Of a stretch of 64,000 bases of DNA, positions 33,794 to 41,284 are shown one piece after another. A program made the translations under genes and the position numbers. Within the stretch, counting starts at the first letter, position 1. The number at the start of each line of letters is the position of its first letter. The notes under the pieces were generated by a model that saw nothing but the letters and a program-made list of their open reading frames with translations, was not told where the DNA came from and ran no database searches. Location: positions 186,001 to 250,000 of the forward strand of contig CAZTNW010000003.1 in assembly GCA_964614945.1 (NCBI GenBank), written 5' to 3'. This DNA comes from CAZTNW01 sp964614945. Lineage in GTDB: Bacteria > Caldisericota > JANLFM01.

Positions 33794-34534
33794 GTTCTTC
33801 TGTCAATTATTATAGCCACGGTTGGCATCAGCCTTTTTTCTCTTGTCGGCATAGTCTCCGTCTTTTTCAGCCAGAAGCGGCGGCAGGAGATAGTTTTTGC
33901 CCTGGTAAACCTCGCCACCGGCGCGCTTATTGGCGGGGCGTTTTTCCACTTGCTCCCTGAATCCTTCGAATTGAGCGCCTCCACTCCCTATTACCTGGTC
34001 GCCGGCGTACTCCTGTTCTTAGTTCTGGAAAAATTCCTCTACTGGCGGCACTGCCACAAGGGAGAGAAATGCGAGATCCATAGCCGCTCCTTCAGCTATC
34101 TTAACTTAATCGGGGACGGCCTTCACAACCTGATCGACGGGATCGTGGTGGCTGGAGCGTTCCTCACTGACAGCCGGCTCGGAATCATCACAACAATAGC
34201 TGTGGCCCTCCATGAAATCCCCCAGGAGCTGGGGGATTTCGGCATCCTGCTCTACGGCGGCTTCTCCACCAAGAAAGCACTCTATTTCAATCTCTTGAGC
34301 GGTTTGACAGCCGTAGTAGGAGGGATCGCCACCTACTTCGTAGGAAGCGGGATTGAGCCACTTAAACCCGCGCTCCTCTCCCTTGCTGCCGGAGGGTTTC
34401 TTTACATCGCCCTGGTCGACCTCTTGCCTGAAATGCGGCACCGCAACAGCCTGAAGGAATCCGCAACGCAAATTCTCCTGCTGGTGCTTGGGCTCGGTCT
34501 GATGTGGGGGCTGAAAGCAGCTCTATCGGTATGA
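33791..34534 (+). CDS. ZIP-family metal transporter
   Basis: The 247-residue protein has about eight membrane segments with the ZIP metal-binding motifs: HNLIDGIVVAG in the fourth helix and HEIPQELGDFGILL in the fifth, plus AFFHLLPESFE near the start and ALVDLLPEM in the last third. ZIP proteins bring Zn, Fe or related divalent ions into the cytosol. A His/Cys-containing loop WRHCHKGEKCEIHSR (about residues 85-99) may bind metal. GAGAGGAAA lies just before the ATG. Confidence 0.9.
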   Translation: MVLLSIIIATVGISLFSLVGIVSVFFSQKRRQEIVFALVNLATGALIGGAFFHLLPESFELSASTPYYLVAGVLLFLVLEKFLYWRHCHKGEKCEIHSRSFSYLNLIGDGLHNLIDGIVVAGAFLTDSRLGIITTIAVALHEIPQELGDFGILLYGGFSTKKALYFNLLSGLTAVVGGIATYFVGSGIEPLKPALLSLAAGGFLYIALVDLLPEMRHRNSLKESATQILLLVLGLGLMWGLKAALSV

Positions 34535-34680
34535 ATGCAGGGGTGGAAGGCTCGTCTGTCGCCTTATCGCACGCTTGAGCAGCAGGGTAAGAGCGAAAGA
34601 AGCCGCTGATTGAGGACTGGGAGAAAAATATTGAACAGAGGTGATAGGATGAAAGGCGGAGGGGAAAAAGGAGGGTTGAC

Positions 34681-35352
34681 ATGCTCCTCGAGGGTCTGCG
34701 CCAGGAATTGATATTTTACGGAAGACAGATGCTTCAATCTGGTCTCACGCTGCACACCGGGGGAAATATCAGCGCCAGGGACAAAAGAAGAGGCCTCATC
34801 GCGATTAAGCCCAGTGGGATCCCCTACGATTCCATTAATCCACCTGACATTCCGATCATCGATGCGGAAGGGAAAAAGGTGGAGGGCAAGTTAAACCCTT
34901 CCAGTGAATGGCCTATGCACACGCTCATTTATAGACAAAAGCCCGGGGTGATGGCTATCGTACACACGCATTCGCCCTACGCCACCGCCTGCTCCGCCGC
35001 CGTGTTAGAGATCCCCCTCCTCTACCACGAACTTGCTATTTATTCCTCCGAACCAATCCATATAGCTCCTTTCGAGATCCCAGGCAGCCTGCAGCTGGGA
35101 GTGGGAGCTCTCAAATATCTGGAGAGTTCCAATATAGTGCTCTTGCAGAGCCACGGGCCATTGGCCGTTGGCGCATCCCTCTGGCACGCTTTTGCTGCGG
35201 CCTGCGCTGTTGAACAGGCCGCCCGCATTCTCTGTATCACCCTGAGCGTCGGTAAGACACCCACTTTGATCCCCCCGGAAGGGCTGACGGCCTTACGCGA
35301 TTATGACCCGTTGGTTCATCCGGGATCAAAAACCTCTTTCCGAACAGCGTGA
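34681..35352 (+). CDS. Class II aldolase/adducin-family protein
   Basis: The 223-residue protein belongs to the FucA/AraD family of zinc aldolases and epimerases: TGGNISARD, KPSGIPYD, the catalytic Glu in NPSSEWPMH, the zinc pair HTHSPYATACS (about 93-99) and the third zinc His in LQSHGPLAVG. FucA cleaves fuculose 1-phosphate to dihydroxyacetone phosphate and lactaldehyde; other members epimerise ribulose 5-phosphate. The substrate is not determined. GGAGGG precedes the ATG. It is followed after 50 bases by a redox gene pair. Confidence 0.85.
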   Translation: MLLEGLRQELIFYGRQMLQSGLTLHTGGNISARDKRRGLIAIKPSGIPYDSINPPDIPIIDAEGKKVEGKLNPSSEWPMHTLIYRQKPGVMAIVHTHSPYATACSAAVLEIPLLYHELAIYSSEPIHIAPFEIPGSLQLGVGALKYLESSNIVLLQSHGPLAVGASLWHAFAAACAVEQAARILCITLSVGKTPTLIPPEGLTALRDYDPLVHPGSKTSFRTA

Positions 35353-35402
35353 AGGAACGGAAGCGTTCCCGGAGAAAGACCCTTAACGAAGGAGGAAAGC
35401 CG

Positions 35403-35684
35403 ATGGCAATCATGCACGTCGCCGGACACAAGCGGAAGAGGATACTGCTCTACGCGCTCAGCACCTGCGTCTGGTGCAGGAAGACAAAGCAGCTCCTGAA
35501 CGAACTGGGGGTCGCTTATGACTATCTGGACGTGGATCTGCTGGAGGGAGCGGAGCGAAAACAAGCCGAGGAAGATATCGAAAAATGGAACTCAAACCGC
35601 AGTTTCCCCCTACTTTTAATCGAGGAGAAGGAAGTGATCATCGGTTTCGATGAGGAGAAAATCAGGAAGGCCCTGGGGTTCTGA
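35403..35684 (+). CDS. Glutaredoxin-like thiol-disulfide protein
   Basis: The 93-residue protein has a thioredoxin fold with the CxxC active site CVWC in LYALSTCVWCRKTKQLLNELG, the cis-Pro in NRSFPLLLI and the C-terminal VIIGFDEEKIRKAL glutathione-type groove region. The start is ATG 35403 with AAGGAGGAAAG; the frame upstream is not coding. It lies directly before a ferredoxin:thioredoxin reductase-like gene, so it is probably reduced by ferredoxin through that enzyme rather than by glutathione. Confidence 0.88.
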   Translation: MAIMHVAGHKRKRILLYALSTCVWCRKTKQLLNELGVAYDYLDVDLLEGAERKQAEEDIEKWNSNRSFPLLLIEEKEVIIGFDEEKIRKALGF

Positions 35685-35686
35685 AG

Positions 35687-36178
35687 ATGCTCAAAGAGAT
35701 AGAAATCGATGAGAAATACGAGGAATTAAAAAGGGAGGCGGAAGCCTCCGGCTACAACCTCAATCCGGACAGGATGTTCACTCTGGATTTAATCCGCGGG
35801 TTGCTGGTCAATGAAGGGCGTTACGGGTACATGGCCTGTCCTTGTCGTTTAGCTGCAGGCGTGAAAGACCGGGATTTAGACATCATCTGTCCATGCGATT
35901 ACCGCGATCAAGACCTGAACGAATACGGAAATTGTTTCTGCGCCCTCTATGTCTCCGCGAGAGTGGCAGCCGGCGAACAGAAGACCAAACCTATCCCTGA
36001 GAGGAGGCCGTCGGAGGGCAAAAGGCACATCAACAGGGCGCCTTTCCTCCCTTCAAATTCTCTCCCCGTCTGGCGCTGCAGGGTGTGCGGCTATCTCTGC
36101 GCCAGGGATACCCCGCCTGAGATCTGCCCAATTTGCAAAGCCAAGCGAGAGCGATTCGAGCGTTTTAATTTATCATGA
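35687..36178 (+). CDS. Ferredoxin:thioredoxin reductase catalytic subunit fused to a rubredoxin domain
   Basis: The 163-residue protein has an FtrB-type catalytic domain (residues 1-95) with cysteine pairs CPCR (51, 53), CPCD (68, 70) and CFCALY (83, 85), which hold a [4Fe-4S] cluster and active-site disulfide. A linker leads to a rubredoxin-like knuckle domain: CRVCGY (131, 134) and CPICKA (147, 150). The fusion suggests electrons arrive through a built-in rubredoxin iron and pass to the cluster, then to the adjacent glutaredoxin. The gene starts two bases after the glutaredoxin stop and overlaps the following gene by ATGA. Confidence 0.88.
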   Translation: MLKEIEIDEKYEELKREAEASGYNLNPDRMFTLDLIRGLLVNEGRYGYMACPCRLAAGVKDRDLDIICPCDYRDQDLNEYGNCFCALYVSARVAAGEQKTKPIPERRPSEGKRHINRAPFLPSNSLPVWRCRVCGYLCARDTPPEICPICKAKRERFERFNLS

Positions 36179-37158
36179 GAATCCTCGTTTGGGGAGCAGG
36201 TCCGGTGGGTTTATTCCTCGGAACTCTGCTCCAGAAAAGCGGCGCTGAAGTGTATTTCTGGGGTCGCAAGCTGGTGCTGACCCCGATTAAGAAAGGCTTC
36301 ACCTTCATTTTTCGAGGCGCCAGGCAGGAAAGCGGGGCTCTTTCCTGCCTCCACACCCTAGAGGAGGTATCGCCCCTTGAACCATTCGATTTTGTGTTGA
36401 TCACTTTCAAATCCTTTCACAACCCCGAGGTCTTCCCGACCCTGCATAAATTCCTCTCGCAGAAATTTGTCGTGGCGCAAAATGGGATCAATAACGAGAA
36501 ATTCTTTTCCTCCCACGGCAAATCTGTGATCAGTGCAGCCCTAACCACAAGCGTACATTGGGTGAACCCCGCTCTGTTGCAGGTCGGGAAGGGCGGGGTA
36601 GCTCTTGCTCCCCGGCTGGAAGCCCTGCACCTGGGCAGGCTGTGGCGAAAGAGCGGGCTGCCCGTGCGGTTCTTCCCCGCCTACGAAGCCATGAAATGGA
36701 GCAAGCTCCTCCTGAATAACATGGGCAATCCGATCTCTGCCGTCTTAAAGACCCCGCCGGAAAAATACCTGGCTGAGCCCGAAGGGCTGGCCCTTGAAAA
36801 AACGCTGCTCAAAGAATTGCTCCAGTTAACCAGGAAAGCCGGCATACCCCTGGTGAATCTGCCCGGGTTCCCCGTGCGATTGCTTCCACTCCTCTCGCTC
36901 CTTCCCTCGAGCCAGTGGATAAAATTGGTGGGCAAGGGCAGAGGAGAAAAGCCGCCCTCCATGCTCCTCGATATCTGCGCCGGCCGCCCCTTAGAGGTAG
37001 AGGCTCTCCTGGGCAAACCCCTGGAGCTCGCCCGATCGTTAAACTTGAAGACTCCCCTGCTGGCCCTGGTTTACGAGGCCCTGAGCAAGAGCGGCGCTCC
37101 TTCAGTTTCGCCCCGCCAACTCCAGGCAGAATTGGAGAAGTTCACTCGCCTTCCCTGA
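36175..37158 (+). CDS. Ketopantoate reductase-like protein (PanE/ApbA family)
   Basis: The 327-residue protein starts with the NAD(P)-binding motif ILVWGAGPVGLFLGTLL and has FVLITFKSFHNPEVF, VAQNGINNEKF, AALTTSVHW and the catalytic-type Lys in AYEAMKWSKLLLNNMGNPISAV, followed by an all-helical C-terminal domain. Ketopantoate reductase makes pantoate for coenzyme A; related proteins of this family reduce other 2-oxoacids. No other pantothenate genes are near. The ATGA overlap with the FTR-rubredoxin gene shows they are co-translated. Its 3' end overlaps the convergent cyclophilin gene by 17 bases. Confidence 0.8.
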   Translation: MRILVWGAGPVGLFLGTLLQKSGAEVYFWGRKLVLTPIKKGFTFIFRGARQESGALSCLHTLEEVSPLEPFDFVLITFKSFHNPEVFPTLHKFLSQKFVVAQNGINNEKFFSSHGKSVISAALTTSVHWVNPALLQVGKGGVALAPRLEALHLGRLWRKSGLPVRFFPAYEAMKWSKLLLNNMGNPISAVLKTPPEKYLAEPEGLALEKTLLKELLQLTRKAGIPLVNLPGFPVRLLPLLSLLPSSQWIKLVGKGRGEKPPSMLLDICAGRPLEVEALLGKPLELARSLNLKTPLLALVYEALSKSGAPSVSPRQLQAELEKFTRLP

Positions 37159-37798
37159 GGCTCTGAGTCGTTATTGGTCGGGACTCTGGCTGTGGGTAGC
37201 CTTCTGCATTCTCGACGGTGACTTTCAGCATTTTGTCGCCGACGGCGATCTTCTTCACCACATCCATGCCCTCCGTCACCTGACCGAAGACCGTGTATTT
37301 CCCGTCAAGTCCCGGCTGAGGACCGAGGCAGATGTAGAATTGGGAACCAGCCGAGTCCGGATCCTCCCCGCGGGCCATAGCTACAGTGCCCTCAAGGTGC
37401 GGCCTCGAATTAAACTCGGCCTTGATATCGTAGCCGGGGCCGCCTGAGCCATCCCCGTTCGGGTCTCCTCCCTGCACGACAAAATCAGGCTCAACCCGAT
37501 GAAATGTGAGCCCATCATAAAAGCCAACCCTGGCCAGGGCGATAAAGTTATTTACGGTGTTGGGCGCCGAATTGGGAAACATGACAAACTTGAACGAGCC
37601 CTTCTCGGTCTCAACTGTGACAAGGGGAGGGGCAGATGGAGTGAGTGTATTAGAGGGGGTAGCTGTCAGCGACAGGGTTTGCGATTCCAGGGGTTTCGGT
37701 GTCTGCGTTGGATTCATTTTTACCTCTCTGCAACCGCTGGCAAACGAAATCAACGAAATAATCAGAAAACAGAGAAAGAATATCAGTCCTTTATTCAA
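37142..37798 (-). CDS. Cyclophilin-type peptidyl-prolyl isomerase, lipoprotein
   Basis: The 218-residue protein has a signal sequence with a lipobox-like ISFASGC, a Thr/Pro/Ser-rich linker, and a cyclophilin domain (about 60-205): GFYDGLTFHRVEPDFVVQGGDP with the catalytic Arg, GTVAMARGEDPDSAGSQFYICLG and GKYTVFGQVTEGMDVV. It probably folds secreted proteins at the outer face of the membrane. The TTG start at 37798 has GGAGG seven bases upstream and overlaps the stop of the small upstream gene (TTGA), so the two are coupled. Confidence 0.88.
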   Translation of the reverse strand: MNKGLIFFLCFLIISLISFASGCREVKMNPTQTPKPLESQTLSLTATPSNTLTPSAPPLVTVETEKGSFKFVMFPNSAPNTVNNFIALARVGFYDGLTFHRVEPDFVVQGGDPNGDGSGGPGYDIKAEFNSRPHLEGTVAMARGEDPDSAGSQFYICLGPQPGLDGKYTVFGQVTEGMDVVKKIAVGDKMLKVTVENAEGYPQPESRPITTQSLREGE

Positions 37799-38022
37799 TG
37801 AGACTCCTCCAATTTTTGCTTCAGTTTTCGCAGCATCTCTTGCTTCAATGAGGGATCGGTAAGCCACCTCTTTACCTCTTGCCAGACAATCCGGCATTCG
37901 TCGGTGGCTGAATACCCTAAAATCTCGCGCAACCAGCGGTCGACCAATTGGCGATTTTCCCTGGTATTGGCCAGGCCTGCTTCTCCCATCAGGTCTCCCA
38001 GATGTCTCGTGTAGCAGGACAT
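37795..38022 (-). CDS. Small conserved-looking protein, unknown function
   Basis: The 75-residue protein begins MSCYTRHLGDLMGEAGL and is otherwise helical and charged, ending KLKQKLEESH. The short YTRHLGD and RQLVDRWLREIL segments look like a DUF-type small protein found beside other genes in anaerobes, but I do not recognise a family. AAAGGAGAGAAGAT before the ATG is a strong ribosome site. Its stop overlaps the cyclophilin start. Cys3 and Cys43 are the only cysteines. Confidence 0.65.
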   Translation of the reverse strand: MSCYTRHLGDLMGEAGLANTRENRQLVDRWLREILGYSATDECRIVWQEVKRWLTDPSLKQEMLRKLKQKLEESH

Positions 38023-38149
38023 ATCTTCTCTCCTTTCAAAGAGTTTACTATTTCCAATCTTTACCCAATCTTCAAATCACTTTTACCCTCATTTTAAACT
38101 TCATCTGGCAGAATGAACCATAGCAAGCATTAGAAAGGAGGGACACTAT

Positions 38150-38752
38150 ATGAGAAAAACTATTATCGCCATCGTTGCCGCTGCCATCATGCTTTCTCTG
38201 GGCGGCGGCCTAGTCTCCGCCGCCCAGACTTCCACGGCTACCTCCGTGGCGACACCTGATGAGGCGACTTCCACTGACTTCGAGAATCAGACCATCGACC
38301 AGCGCCTCACTTTTATTGAAAAAGGCGTTCAGGAGCTGCTCCAGCGGGTCCCGGACTCAGAGAAGCTGCCCCCGGAGATGCCTCCTGCTTTCGGAGGCCC
38401 CGGACATCGCGAGCGCAGGGGCACTGGCGACCAAATTGATCTGTTCAAGAAGAAATTCGGCCTCACCGATGATCAGGTCAATCAACTGAAAGCTATCTTC
38501 GAAGAAAACCAGGAACCAGTGAAAGGGCTGCAAGAGTCCATTAAGAGCGCCCAGGAGGAACTTAAGCTGGCTCTGAAGAGCAATCCCACCGACATGAATG
38601 CCGTTCAGCAGGCCACAGAGGAGCTGGCCTCTCTGGAAAAAGATCTGCTGGAAAACATGGTACAGCAGATTCTTAAAATCAAGGAAGTCGTCGGGCCGGA
38701 TATTTTCCAAGAAATCGGCCGCTTCTGGGGACCATTCCGCTTAATGCCATAG
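38150..38752 (+). CDS. Secreted Spy/CpxP-like protein
   Basis: The 200-residue protein has a clear signal peptide (IIAIVAAAIMLSLGGGLVSAAQ) and, after a Thr/Ser-rich segment, a helical domain with LTDDQVNQLKAIFEENQ, the LTxxQ-type repeat of Spy and CpxP proteins, and EELKLALKSNPTDMNAVQQATEELASLEKDLL. Spy-type proteins are periplasmic or cell-surface chaperones induced by envelope stress. AAAGGAGGG lies eight bases before the ATG. It is a single gene ended by a strong terminator. Confidence 0.8.
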   Translation: MRKTIIAIVAAAIMLSLGGGLVSAAQTSTATSVATPDEATSTDFENQTIDQRLTFIEKGVQELLQRVPDSEKLPPEMPPAFGGPGHRERRGTGDQIDLFKKKFGLTDDQVNQLKAIFEENQEPVKGLQESIKSAQEELKLALKSNPTDMNAVQQATEELASLEKDLLENMVQQILKIKEVVGPDIFQEIGRFWGPFRLMP

Positions 38753-38779
38753 CCTCCTCCTTTTCCCATTTCCCCTCTT

Positions 38780-38812
38780 GCTCGGTCGCCTGCCAGGCGA
38801 CCGAGCCTTTTA
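38780..38812 (+). terminator. Intrinsic terminator after the Spy-like gene
   Basis: An 11-bp perfect stem GCTCGGTCGCC (38780-38790) / GGCGACCGAGC (38796-38806) with a 5-nt loop is followed by CTTTTAA. It lies 28 bases after the stop, and runs into the end of the convergent nudix gene. Confidence 0.9.
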
Positions 38813-39364
38813 ACCCATTAAGCCGAAGGCGTACCAGAGAGCGGCGGAGACCTCCCTCCCCTCCGCTGCTTCGTTCAAGATAAAGCGCATCAGCTCTTTC
38901 TCTGGTACCAGGACAACCTCGATCTCCTCTCCTTTTTCCAGAGACTGACATGGACTGAGGTTCTCGGGGAGGCTTTCGTCGATCTCAACCCTTGCGATAC
39001 GGACGCTTTGATCCATGATGCCGCTCATGATGCGCAGAGAAGGGCTGAGGTAGAGAATTCGACCGGAATAGCCTGTCTCCTCCTCCAATTCCCTCAGTGC
39101 TTCCCCGCCAGTATCCTCCTGTTCCGCAAGGCCAGAGGGAAAACTGAGGATCCATTTCTCAACCGCAGGTTGATATTGTCGGATTAAAACCCAGCGTCCG
39201 GTTGGGCTCAAGGTAGCAGCAATGACCAGGGCGAGACGATTATGCGAGCGCTCGATCGTTTCCCAGCGGATCTCCTCTCCCCGCTGATTAAGGAGGGTAA
39301 TATGCTTAAGGGTGAGCCAGGAACCACGGAAGAGAACACTCTCGTCTATCTTGCGCATAGTCAC
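38810..39364 (-). CDS. Nudix hydrolase, ADP-ribose pyrophosphatase type
   Basis: The 184-residue protein has the MutT box GLAEQEDTGGEALRELEEETGY (about 97-118), in which the first glycine-rich part is GLAEQED, and the upstream VLIRQYQPAVEKWILSFPSG found in ADP-ribose pyrophosphatases. It would hydrolyse ADP-ribose or a related nucleotide sugar. GTG at 39364 overlaps the upstream gene's TGA (GTGA); an ATG two codons on is an alternative. It is co-translated with the adenosine-specific kinase, so both may act in adenine nucleotide salvage. Confidence 0.88.
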   Translation of the reverse strand: MTMRKIDESVLFRGSWLTLKHITLLNQRGEEIRWETIERSHNRLALVIAATLSPTGRWVLIRQYQPAVEKWILSFPSGLAEQEDTGGEALRELEEETGYSGRILYLSPSLRIMSGIMDQSVRIARVEIDESLPENLSPCQSLEKGEEIEVVLVPEKELMRFILNEAAEGREVSAALWYAFGLMG

Positions 39365-39843
39365 TGCTTGTATCCAAAGCGGCGGAGCAGCTCTCTCCTC
39401 TCGGCAATTTCCCGCTCGCCTTCGACTCCCCGGCTTTTCTGACCGTCAATGACGCCGAGAACGCCGCGGCCATCCTCGTTTTCCGCCAGGATAACGGTCA
39501 CTTGATTCGCGGTGGCGCAATAGATCTGACAGACCTCGGGTACCATTTTTACGGCATTGAGCACATTGATGGGGTAGGAATCCTTCAGGAATACAATAAA
39601 GGTGTGGCCAGCCGAGATTTGTAAGGCATTTTTCCTGGCTAACTCTATCAGATCTGGATCGTTGCCGGTCCAGCGAACGAGGCAGAGGCCTGAAGACTCA
39701 CAGAAAGCCAGGCCGAATCTGATCCCCGGCGAGGAGCAAATCAGGGCTTCGTAGAGATCCTCCACGGTCTTGATGAAATGGGATTGGCCGAAAATCAGGT
39801 TAAGTCCTTGAGGGTTTTCCAAATTTAGAGCCTTTATTTCCAT
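39361..39843 (-). CDS. Adenosine-specific kinase family (DUF355)
   Basis: This 160-residue protein matches the small family found in archaea and some anaerobic bacteria: NLIFGQSHFIKTVEDLYEAL, GIRFGLAFCESSGLCLVRW, and the signature AGHTFIVFLKDSYPINVLNAVKMVPEVCQIYCATANQVTVIL with its active-site His. The archaeal member phosphorylates adenosine-type substrates. GGAGGAAAAAAGTC precedes the ATG. The gene overlaps the nudix gene by four bases. Confidence 0.85.
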   Translation of the reverse strand: MEIKALNLENPQGLNLIFGQSHFIKTVEDLYEALICSSPGIRFGLAFCESSGLCLVRWTGNDPDLIELARKNALQISAGHTFIVFLKDSYPINVLNAVKMVPEVCQIYCATANQVTVILAENEDGRGVLGVIDGQKSRGVEGEREIAERRELLRRFGYKQ

Positions 39844-39956
39844 GACTTTTTTCCTCCGAAATTCTCGCGTGCTTCTTACATTTTAGGGGATTTAGGCGCA
39901 GATGGGGAGGGAGCAGGAGAGATCTGCCCGCCGCCGCCGGTTTCCCGGCAAGATGA

Positions 39957-40216
39957 TTGACTGCCATAGTGCATAGGGCTATGATTGCCGCGGGTTTTTA
40001 CCTAATCACGAAGTGCAGGGGGGTGAAGTTGAGAAGTTGATCTGGCAGACATTGTTCTCCGGGGCCAGAGAGCTGGTTTTCCAGAACCGACAGTTGGTGG
40101 ACCAGGTTATGGTCAGGCCCTTCCCTCTGAATGGTGCAGCTGTGCCGAGGTGATGTCGATAAAATGGGGTCGCTGCAGGGCGTATTGACTGCGGTTCTCG
40201 AAGAACCTGGAGGGAA
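39957..40216 (+). promoter_or_regulatory. Promoter and ~220-nt leader of the CAAX-protease gene
   Basis: TTGACT (39957-39962), 17 bp, TATGAT (39980-39985) is a near-consensus promoter with a predicted start near 39992. The leader to 40216 has no open gene but several possible hairpins, including GGTTCT-CGA-AGAACC (40193-40207) directly before GGAGGG. The stretch 39844-39956 shows nothing clear. Confidence 0.5.
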
Positions 40217-41284
40217 ATGACCAGCAATCTCCCGCAGCCAAAGGGCGCATTCCCCTGGCGAGAAGCATCAGGCATCCTGGTGGCGGTTTTCTTCCTGGCT
40301 GGGCTGCTCGTGCTCGAAGCACGAGTCCTTGCCTTTTCCCTCAACTTCTACCTCTCCTATCTTCTGCTGGGCTTCATCATCTTAGCGATCTCACTCGAGC
40401 CGCCGGCACCTGCATGGCGGCGGCCTTTTTCTTACGGCGAAGGACTGCTCCTATTCGCGATCATCATGTCTATCCGCCTTCCCTCCTATGCTTCCATGGG
40501 CATGCTGCTGGAAAAGGTGCCCACGATCCTACTGGTCCTCTTATGGTCTTTCTACCTCCGGGGTTGGAAAGCGGGGGATCTCGGATTGAGCCTTCGCAAA
40601 TTCTGGAAACAGGTGTTGCAGGGAGCAGGATTCGCCCTGCTCTATTGGCTCCTCTATCATGCCACCATCGGCCTTTACACGGCCTTCGACCGGGGCATTT
40701 CTTCGCTCGGGTTCGAGTTTATCCCCGATGTCTCAGTCTATTCTCTATTCTCTCACCCCTTACTCTCCGCCTTTTTCCTCTTCCTCTTTTCCAATTTTGC
40801 GGAAGAGCTCTACTTCAGAGGTTTCCTCCTGAAAGAAGCGCATGCGGCGCGAGGCTGCCGCTTCTGGAGGCTTCTCCTCTTCCAGAGCCTCCTTTTTGGC
40901 TTCTACCACATAAACTACGGCCTCTTTCCACAAAATGGAGGAGGGGCGGACTTGCCCTTTCTCTTCTGGTACCTAGCCTGGACAGGCCTTTTCGGTGTGG
41001 CATTCGGCTTTGCTTTCCTGGTCACGCGCAGCCTGGTCGCCAATGCCATCTTCCATGTCCTGGCCAACATGATGCAAAGCTTCTGGATCGTGGTTTTCAT
41101 CCCAACCGAGCTCCGGGGGCAGACTCCGTTCGAATACAGAGACACCATCCTGCTGACCGCTCTTTTAATTAATGCCGTGCTCTTCGCGCTTATTTCGTGG
41201 GCGATCTGGTATCTAAAAGAAAGCGGATCTCGGGCTGAAGGATCTTCTTCCTACCGAAAGAAGATCTCAACCCCCTGGCAATAA
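40217..41284 (+). CDS. CPBP-family intramembrane metalloprotease (CAAX/Abi type)
   Basis: The 355-residue membrane protein has about eight to ten helices and the three motifs of the glutamate-type intramembrane protease family: NFAEELYFRGFLLKE (EExxxR, about 196-206), FGFYHINYG (FxxxH) and FHVLANMMQSF (HxxxN/B). Relatives cleave prenylated proteins, process signal peptides or give bacteriocin immunity; the substrate is unknown here. GGAGGG is only two bases from the ATG. Its 3' end overlaps the convergent MFS gene by 18 bases. Confidence 0.88.
   Translation: MTSNLPQPKGAFPWREASGILVAVFFLAGLLVLEARVLAFSLNFYLSYLLLGFIILAISLEPPAPAWRRPFSYGEGLLLFAIIMSIRLPSYASMGMLLEKVPTILLVLLWSFYLRGWKAGDLGLSLRKFWKQVLQGAGFALLYWLLYHATIGLYTAFDRGISSLGFEFIPDVSVYSLFSHPLLSAFFLFLFSNFAEELYFRGFLLKEAHAARGCRFWRLLLFQSLLFGFYHINYGLFPQNGGGADLPFLFWYLAWTGLFGVAFGFAFLVTRSLVANAIFHVLANMMQSFWIVVFIPTELRGQTPFEYRDTILLTALLINAVLFALISWAIWYLKESGSRAEGSSSYRKKISTPWQ

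Noticed and set aside
40006..40344. 112-codon minus-strand open frame before the CAAX-protease gene
   Set aside because: It overlaps a well-supported gene start and promoter leader, with no ribosome site or family pattern.
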